Of a DNA stretch of 64,000 bases, positions 58,625 through 64,000 are shown in pieces. Within the stretch, counting starts at the first letter, position 1, and every line of letters starts with the position of its first letter. The notes beneath the pieces are model-generated. The model had not been told where the DNA came from and made no database searches. It saw only the letters and a program-made list of their open reading frames with translations. The stretch lies in contig JADDOH010023629.1 of the NCBI GenBank assembly GCA_016648135.1, positions 89,610 to 153,609 of the forward strand, in the 5' to 3' direction. The position numbers and the translations under genes were made by a program. Source of the DNA: Agrypnia vestita. Lineage: Eukaryota > Arthropoda > Insecta > Trichoptera > Phryganeidae.

Positions 58625-59135
58625 ACTGATTGTTGCCGATGCGCCTGGGCATGCGGGCCCTGTTGAATTTGTATAAATAAATTTGGTAACACAGGCGATC
58701 AGAATTCTGTTCTGTTTTACCTGCGCTCGCCTCCAGATGACCTTTTCTTCTCTCCTACTCCACCCCTGTTTCAACTTTTGGACTGCTCTGAGATTCTCAG
58801 CAAGATTTTAGAGAGCAGGTTGACCTGATATAGATCGGTGGAACCACCCCCTATTTTGCGTGTTTCCGTCAGGAACAGAGTCAAAAAATTAAGGGTAAAA
58901 GGGAATCATGAATAAGGAGGAAAGGACAGATCTAATTAGTGAAAAGTGGAAGAGACACGACGAAAAAAAGAGTGAAAGAAATATAGCATAAAATTATTTG
59001 GCGCCAACTGTAAAGATTATTCAGGATTATAATTTATTTAGGTGGAAGAAATTAACTTTGTTACCTCTACGTGAGTTTAATAATATTTTTATATTTTATT
59101 ACTCTCGAAAGGTAAGCAGTAAAACATAAAAATAT

Positions 59136-59665
59136 TGTCAAGAGATTGTGGAAGCAGAAAAAATTGCACGTAATCGTTGATTTTACAGCATACTGCTTTT
59201 ATATTAAATTGGAAGATACTAGAAAGTTCTAGGATGGTCATCATGAATCTGGAATCGACTGAGCTATTCTTATAAACTCGGGAAACATCGAGAAAACGAC
59301 ATTACCTATAATCGACCGGCTACGTGTTTGTCGTGTGTTGCTAGCGCGTGTGTGATTTCAATGATAGTAATAAAAAAAAAAACACCAATCCGACGAGCGA
59401 GAAGTTTTCCAGTGTGAACCTGATTGATTTAAATAACGTGCATCGGTATAATTATGAGAGACAAGTTATTTAGAAGTAATAATTAGGGCAAATTGAGAAA
59501 TTAGATAAATGTTGTAGCAAATATTCTTGAAACATTTAGTTAAAATTTAAGAAAAATGCACAAATAGCTTAAATTAAATTCGTGTCCAGTGACTTCTTGT
59601 AGTAAATAACAGTTTATATTGTTATCACTGTCTCATTTTCTTCCCACAGTCACGATCCCGTGACA
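59136..59665 (+). mobile_element. LTR, family L, copy 4 (+ orientation)
   Basis: Starts TGTCAAGAGATTG and ends GATCCCGTGACA, flanked on both sides by ATAT (59132-59135 and 59666-59669), a perfect 4-bp target duplication. Shares its left segment and the TTCGTGTCCAGTGACTT string with copy 1. No coding region. Confidence 0.75.
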
Positions 59666-59672
59666 ATATTAT

Positions 59673-60248
59673 TGTCATGTATCGTAATTGCGGGAGGCGA
59701 ATGAAAACACTGGAAATAAATTAGCGATTTATTAAGAAGTAATTAATAAATAATTAAATGGACAACTTAACTTAACACGAATTGAACTTAAAGCTATTCT
59801 TTGAATTACACTATTTCGCAATACATCACTTATATATGAACACTTTATTTTCGCTGGAAACATTTTATTTGTCGCTCGTAGAACATTCAATTCTCGTACG
59901 CAGTATTTATCGCATTTATTTATTTTGCCACTTAGATAAGCACTCATTCGATTATTTCTCTCGATATCTGTCGCACCGCTATTCGCACTGATCGAACTGT
60001 CAAAACAAGACTTCGCGCCACGGCGCAGTCCCGGCATTTGTACCTAAACGCTGTTAAATTGGAACGAGAAGATGCTTTTCCTTCCCAACAATTAGGATAT
60101 GGTTCCCGTCGCTCCTAGGCTGTTCTAGTCGTTTGTAGACGTTTAATGAAGATTCTAAATAATTGTAGACCATTGTAGATACTGAAATAATGTATATTAC
60201 AAAGGATTCGGACAGTGCGCTATTTCTTCTGCTTGCCATTCCATGACA
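59673..60248 (-). mobile_element. LTR, family L, copy 5 (- orientation)
   Basis: Starts TGTCATG and ends CATGACA, a 7-bp inverted terminus; TTAT lies on both sides (59669-59672 and 60249-60252). Aligns along its length with the copies at 8321 and 43534 (GGCGAATGAAAACACTGG, CACTATTTCGCAATACA). On the - strand AATAAA signals lie near its 3' third. The 101-codon - strand ORF within it is not a known protein. Confidence 0.78.
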
Positions 60249-60249
60249 T

Positions 60250-60459
60250 TATTATACTCACGTAGAGGTAACAATGTTTTCACCTAATTTAATGATATTT
60301 TCAAAACCGGTTGGATGAGTATAAAAAATCAAGTGGTTATTTGAAAAAAGTTAATAATTAATTTGCTTGGATGTACTTTACATTATTCTCTTTAATATTT
60401 AACATTAACTTCGATATATTCTTTATGTCAGTTCAAAAATGAAATATTGATAAACTTGG
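60250..60459. other. Short AT-rich spacer
   Basis: Nothing recognised. Confidence 0.5.
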
Positions 60460-60523
60460 TTGACAATCGTTTGAGCTTGTAATACATGGTATTGACAATC
60501 GCTTGAGCTTGTAATACACGGTA
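60460..60523 (+). repeat. 32-bp tandem duplication
   Basis: TTGACAATCGTTTGAGCTTG.. at 60460 is repeated at 60492 with two base changes. Confidence 0.85.
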
Positions 60524-60559
60524 TTGACCTTGAATCCCGCGCACTCATTGTAAAACTTA

Positions 60560-60980
60560 TTAATCTAGAACTCATACATAAATTCTATTTATTGGTTTTT
60601 GATAGACTTTGTTTTGTTCTGAATATTATTTACAATTTATTTTATCATTAAGAAATTAGATATTTATAATTAATTTATGATAAAAAGTGTACTGTGTATT
60701 GTTAAAAATTTGTTATTCTAAAATTCATTCTTAAATTATAATTAGTGACTTCTGAGAGTCTTTATTTTATTCTGAATATTTTTTACTATTTATTTTTACT
60801 TAAAGACATTATTAATTATTAAGTTATCTTAAAAAAGTGTATTTCTATTGAGCAAGAAATTGTGGATCTGGAACTCAATCCTTAATTGTATTTATTGATT
60901 TGCGACAATCTTTATTTTGTTCTGAATATTATTTACAATTTATTTTATCATTAGGACATCGTTTCTTATTATAATAATTA
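60560..60980 (+). repeat. Three tandem units of about 150 bp
   Basis: TTTTGTTCTGAATATTATTT and its variants recur at 60618, 60771 and 60921 (spacing 153 and 150), each followed by TACAATTTATTTT-like sequence and preceded by a GA.TC.TT step. The array ends directly at the start of the family R retroposon at 60982. Confidence 0.75.
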
Positions 60981-60981
60981 A

Positions 60982-61434
60982 CTAGTCACCCGTCAAACAA
61001 CCCGTCAAAAAATATGGTACTTTTACATGCCGGTTCCTAAAGAATATGTATTTAGTAATTTATAGACGACATGCGTGAAATAGTAATAAGGACTTGTATC
61101 AAAATATTTGGACACTTTTTAAAGTATTTCCCCTGTTGGCAAGTTAATGGTAATTTTAAACCCTGGCGATTGTGCTGGGCGAAACATGAAATGGTCCGCG
61201 TCTTTGTCAGGTCCTATATGGACAGTATTTTTGACGGGTAGTGCAGGCTCGGCGGTAGAAGTATCGCTATCGTTGCCGCCTTCGGGTTTGCTGGCCCGGG
61301 GTTCAAGTCCGGTCGATGAATTTCGTTTTTTAAATCGTGAAATTCGAATGAAATTACGAATGTGAGACGGGGACAAACAGACAGGCAGACGGACGGACGG
61401 AAGGATAGACGGACAGATAACGAAATTATTATGC
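60982..61434 (+). mobile_element. tRNA-like retroposon, family R, copy 2
   Basis: Full-length match to 3080-3516: CGTCAAAAAATATGGTAC start, CCGGTTCCTAAAGAATA, CGCGTCTTTG, tRNA-like GTTCAAGTCCGG near 61300, GGACGGACGGAAGGATAGAC and AACGAAATTATTATG end. Confidence 0.7.
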
Positions 61435-61539
61435 TTGATCATAAAAAGTGCATTGTGTAATTATATCATATTCAAAATGTTTATAAAATATTTATACTTT
61501 GTAAAATAAGATATATTACCTATAGATGTCTATAAAGAC

Positions 61540-61705
61540 GAAATTATATTTTCTAAGGGAAAGTAGGTACGGAAGTCTCGAGTGTTCATAGGGCTTACGA
61601 CCTATCGTACGGCTGGCTTAAGTGATCACTTTACACGATGCAACGTTCACCATTTCCACCCATGGTAGAATACCACATCTATCAAATTTTTAGAAGTTGT
61701 ATATA
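61540..61705 (+). repeat. Single arm of the inverted-repeat family at 25410
   Basis: GGGCTTACGACCTATCGTAC and GGCTTAAGTGATCACTTTAC match the left arm of 25410-25875, and the sequence continues into loop-like CCATGGTAGAATACCA and TTTTTAGAAGTTGTATATAT. Confidence 0.7.
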
Positions 61706-61930
61706 TACTGTGTGTTGTTATCATTTAGCGCTACCGGCGTCCAAAGCTTTATAGATTCCGTTAATTATATACAGATGTCACTATTGGGGTATCTATTTTT
61801 TATTGGAATTTTAAAAGCAATATCTTATGTATGTGTAATGAGATTCTTTAGAATTGTTAACATTACACTAAAATCCACCTGAAATATTATTAAAATTTTT
61901 AAAATCATTTTTAGACCAGTTTTTTGTATT

Positions 61931-62103
61931 CAGAATATTTTGTGTATGTTCTAAATTTTCAAGAACACAGTACTGGATTTTTATCCCAGGGGACATTCTT
62001 AATCACTTAATCATTTCTTGATCACTTGATTAAGAATGTCCCCTGGGATTAAAATCTAGTACTGTGTTCTTGAAAATCTTGAACAAACTCAAAATATTCT
62101 TTT
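61931..62103. mobile_element. Near-perfect fold-back, arms of about 75 bp
   Basis: AACACAGTACTGGATTTTTA and GGGGACATTCTTAATCA are mirrored by TGATTAAGAATGTCCCC and AGTACTGTGTTCTTGAAAAT around a loop of about 15 bases. The outer ends AGAATATTTTG and CAAAATATTCT pair as well. A single diverged arm lies at 25345-25400. Confidence 0.82.
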
Positions 62104-62359
62104 ACTTTGTACTCTAATGTCACTCTAGGACCATCTATTGATGACCTGATGATAGCATGTTTGTTAAAAAATAAAAAAAATAAAAAAATAAACGATTTGA
62201 GTATTTAAAGAGCTGCGCCAGGTGTCGGCCCTAAGACTCCGACACGTACCTCCAGTGAGGTCGGTGTGCTCGGTAACGGAGCGGAAAGCGCCCAAATTGC
62301 GTGTAGTGGAATAAGTGCCTTAAAAGTATACAACATTTATATCCGGCAGAGGGGGGAGA

Positions 62360-62695
62360 TTGCGAAGAGAAAAAGCTCGTAAAAAATGTTTTTGTACATT
62401 TTATTGTGGGCACCCATCACGCTGCGAAAAACATCGCTTCATAAAATACTTTTTATCGAACCCCGCCGACACGTTGAAGCAAGCAGCCAACAATTTTTAT
62501 TACAACTTAAAGCCGGATTATTTTTTTAGGACGGTCGTCTGTGTTGGAATCTTTTTTTTTTGTCTTCGCAATGCAATACCAACGTTCCAGTACATGTTGC
62601 TTGATGATGACTGCACAGGAGTCTCGAAACTAGTAGCAAAAATTATTCATTTAATTTTGAATAGTTTTTCAATATTTTCAGCGTATCTTTTATAA
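62360..62695 (+). CDS. Unrecognised 111-codon open frame
   Basis: The frame opens RREKARKKCFCTFYCGHPSR, continues with a basic/polar stretch containing DTLKQAANNFYYNLKPDYFF, and has one strongly hydrophobic stretch (residues about 57-70) that could span a membrane. It is among the longest frames in the window not clearly explained by a known repeat, and the start of the region (62205-62345) is GC-richer with complementary GTGTCGG/CCGACAC. I see no known domain and no splice pattern that I trust. It could be a chance frame, a transposon relic or an exon. Confidence 0.2.
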   Translation: MRREKARKKCFCTFYCGHPSRCEKHRFIKYFLSNPADTLKQAANNFYYNLKPDYFFRTVVCVGIFFFCLRNAIPTFQYMLLDDDCTGVSKLVAKIIHLILNSFSIFSAYLL

Positions 62696-62742
62696 AACGA
62701 AAGGCTATCGTGAATTTAATTTATATCGAGTATTATTAATTC

Positions 62743-62960
62743 ACTAGCTGCAACCCGTCAAAAATGACGAAACATTGATTCGCGTCTTTGCCTAGTATAA
62801 TATTTATAGCATCTTATAGCCGTGGCAACAAGCGTGAAACGACACGGGGTTCAAGCCCCATCTCCGGCCGTTTTTTAGCCGTGAATTAAAACGAAATTAC
62901 GGACGTTATACGAAGTTACGGGGACAGACAGACGGACGGGCAAACAACGAAATTATTATG
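62743..62960 (+). mobile_element. tRNA-like retroposon, family R, copy 3 (internally shortened)
   Basis: CTAGCTGCAACCCGTCAAAA start, CGCGTCTTTGCC, tRNA-like GGGGTTCAAGCCCCATC (B box) near 62850, GACAGACAGACGGACGGGC and ACGAAATTATTATG end. It lacks the CCTAAAGAATA block of copies 1 and 2. Confidence 0.7.
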
Positions 62961-63019
62961 TTTGTTTCACTTTGACAAAAAAAAAAATGATTGCAGAATT
63001 TGAAAAATATTTTTTTGTA

Positions 63020-63272
63020 ACGTTTTTTTGTTTTATTTTATTTGACTTAAATTAAAACGAATGAAATTTTTATATTCCAAATAAGATATTGTAGTAACAG
63101 TCCAACATTTTACGGAAAAAATGTCGGAAATATTAAATAAATAATGCAAACTTTGTTGTCGCTTATCTCCGTAACTGTTGACATTTCATATAAAATATAA
63201 AAAATATTTTCTTTTCAAAATCGAATGAAGAAGACTATCTTGACGTTTTTGCTATTAGCTATGAGACACCTT
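63020..63272. mobile_element. Fold-back element, family F, right half
   Basis: AATGCAAACTTTGTTGTCGC, TCTCCGTAACTGTTGAC and TTTTTGCTATTAGCTATGAG match the right arm of 21163-21633; most of the left arm is missing. Confidence 0.65.
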
Positions 63273-63731
63273 TTATACACTTGTTTGGATAACATTGAAT
63301 ATTTTGTGAAGATATGTATCTGGAAAAATTGATCAAGTAAATTTTTGGTATTTTGAAATTTTTTGCAAAAATATTGACTTGATTACTTGCTTAGTCCTAA
63401 TTTTTACATGATTTTATTTAGTGAAACTAAATAAAAGCATGTAAACAGAGTAAAATGGCAATTAAAATAATGAAATGCGCTCAGATTCACTGAATATCTT
63501 TACTGGAAAAATGGTTTACACCATTACTGCTTCTTGCTAGTTCAACTATCAAGGATAGAATAATGTAGAACAACGATCAAGTATAGAATAATGTAAGGCG
63601 AGAGAAGTGTGGAGCCGCACTACCCGTTTCTGGCTACTAATTGGTTGGATTCGCTACATTTTACGGCCTGAAGCCGCCACAGGCCTAATCACAATAGAAG
63701 TACATCGTTGCAGTATACGAGCATAGGGGGT

Positions 63732-64000
63732 TATTTGGAAAATTGATATCCTCACAGGACTATATTCCTGCCTTGATTATGAGTCGAAAATGTTTGAGCT
63801 ATCACGACCTAATATCAATAGTTATGGAGATACGCGACATCAAAGTTTGCATTTTTTTTGCAATATTTCTGACTTATTTTTTGTAAAAATTTGAACTTTC
63901 ATTACAGTAACTGATAAAGAAAAATTCATTCCCTTTAATACAAGTCAAATAAAATAATGAAAACCTTCGAACTCCAATTGGAATGTTTTTTGGTGAAATG
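63732..64000. mobile_element. Fold-back element, family F, left half, cut by the window end
   Basis: GGTTATTTGGAAAA and CAGGACTATATTCCTGCCTT, GATTATGAGTCGAAAATGTT, CATCAAAGTTTGCATTTTTT match the left arm of copies 1 and 2; the right arm would lie outside the window. Confidence 0.7.

Noticed and set aside
58320..58774. 110- and 78-codon - strand ORFs
   Set aside because: Frames overlap a GC-rich hairpin and a SINE-like B box; no motif and no consistent frame.
1..64000. CRISPR array, bacterial operon or phage region
   Set aside because: No evenly spaced direct repeats with unique spacers, no ribosome-binding-site-linked ORFs, and abundant eukaryotic SINEs and LINEs.

Overview
This is an AT-rich, gene-poor stretch of a eukaryotic nuclear genome, most likely insect and plausibly lepidopteran. 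The reasons are a cecropia/irritans-type mariner, several tRNA-derived SINE families, insect-type LINE reverse transcriptase relics, a Penelope-like endonuclease relic, solo LTRs, and the absence of long ORFs or any operon-like layout. The species cannot be named from the sequence. Almost every long open reading frame is either a transposon remnant or chance; no complete protein-coding gene is visible.

Best evidence for a host gene: a strong-Kozak ATG at 53801 opens a 21-residue signal-peptide-like segment that stops at a GC-type splice donor (CAAG|GCGAGT). This would be the first coding exon of a secreted or membrane protein whose other exons lie outside or unrecognised in the window. A second candidate is a GC-richer block at 11.0-11.6 kb with an arthropod initiator, a possible promoter or 5' UTR exon. 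Scattered GC-richer single-copy blocks (about 0.8-1.1, 23.0-23.2, 27.1-27.6, 28.4-28.6, 29.7-29.95, 34.1-34.5, 37.55-37.9, 42.5-42.7 kb) look like candidate conserved non-coding elements in a large intron or gene desert.

Mobile DNA by region. 0-10 kb: fold-back element, a tRNA-like retroposon, minisatellite, perfect 36-bp palindrome, two LTRs of one family, a 210-bp inverted-repeat element flanked by TTAA, SINEs. 10-22 kb: LINE relics; a deleted mariner nested in one of them with intact TA duplication; a cluster of tRNA-like SINEs including a head-to-head pair; a fold-back element; a small solo LTR (238 bp, TATA box and poly(A) signal). 22-36 kb: inverted-repeat elements, LINE 3' ends, SINEs, a 'CTCCCTTTC' repeat family in tandem. 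36-53 kb: SINEs, two related LINE C-termini, one LTR, a three-unit tandem repeat, a Penelope-like GIY-YIG endonuclease relic. 53-64 kb: the candidate exon, two abutting LTRs in opposite orientation each with its own 4-bp target duplication, a 150-bp triple tandem, more retroposon and fold-back copies.

The most interesting pattern is a set of six hammerhead-ribozyme-like motifs (19.88, 20.80, 26.46, 36.82, 40.52, 50.78 kb). The one at 50.78 kb lies about 90 bp downstream of the Penelope-like endonuclease relic, the position expected for the hammerheads known in Penelope-like elements. The one at 19.88 kb retains stem I, CUGACGA core, a 6-bp stem II, GAAA and a UA cleavage step.
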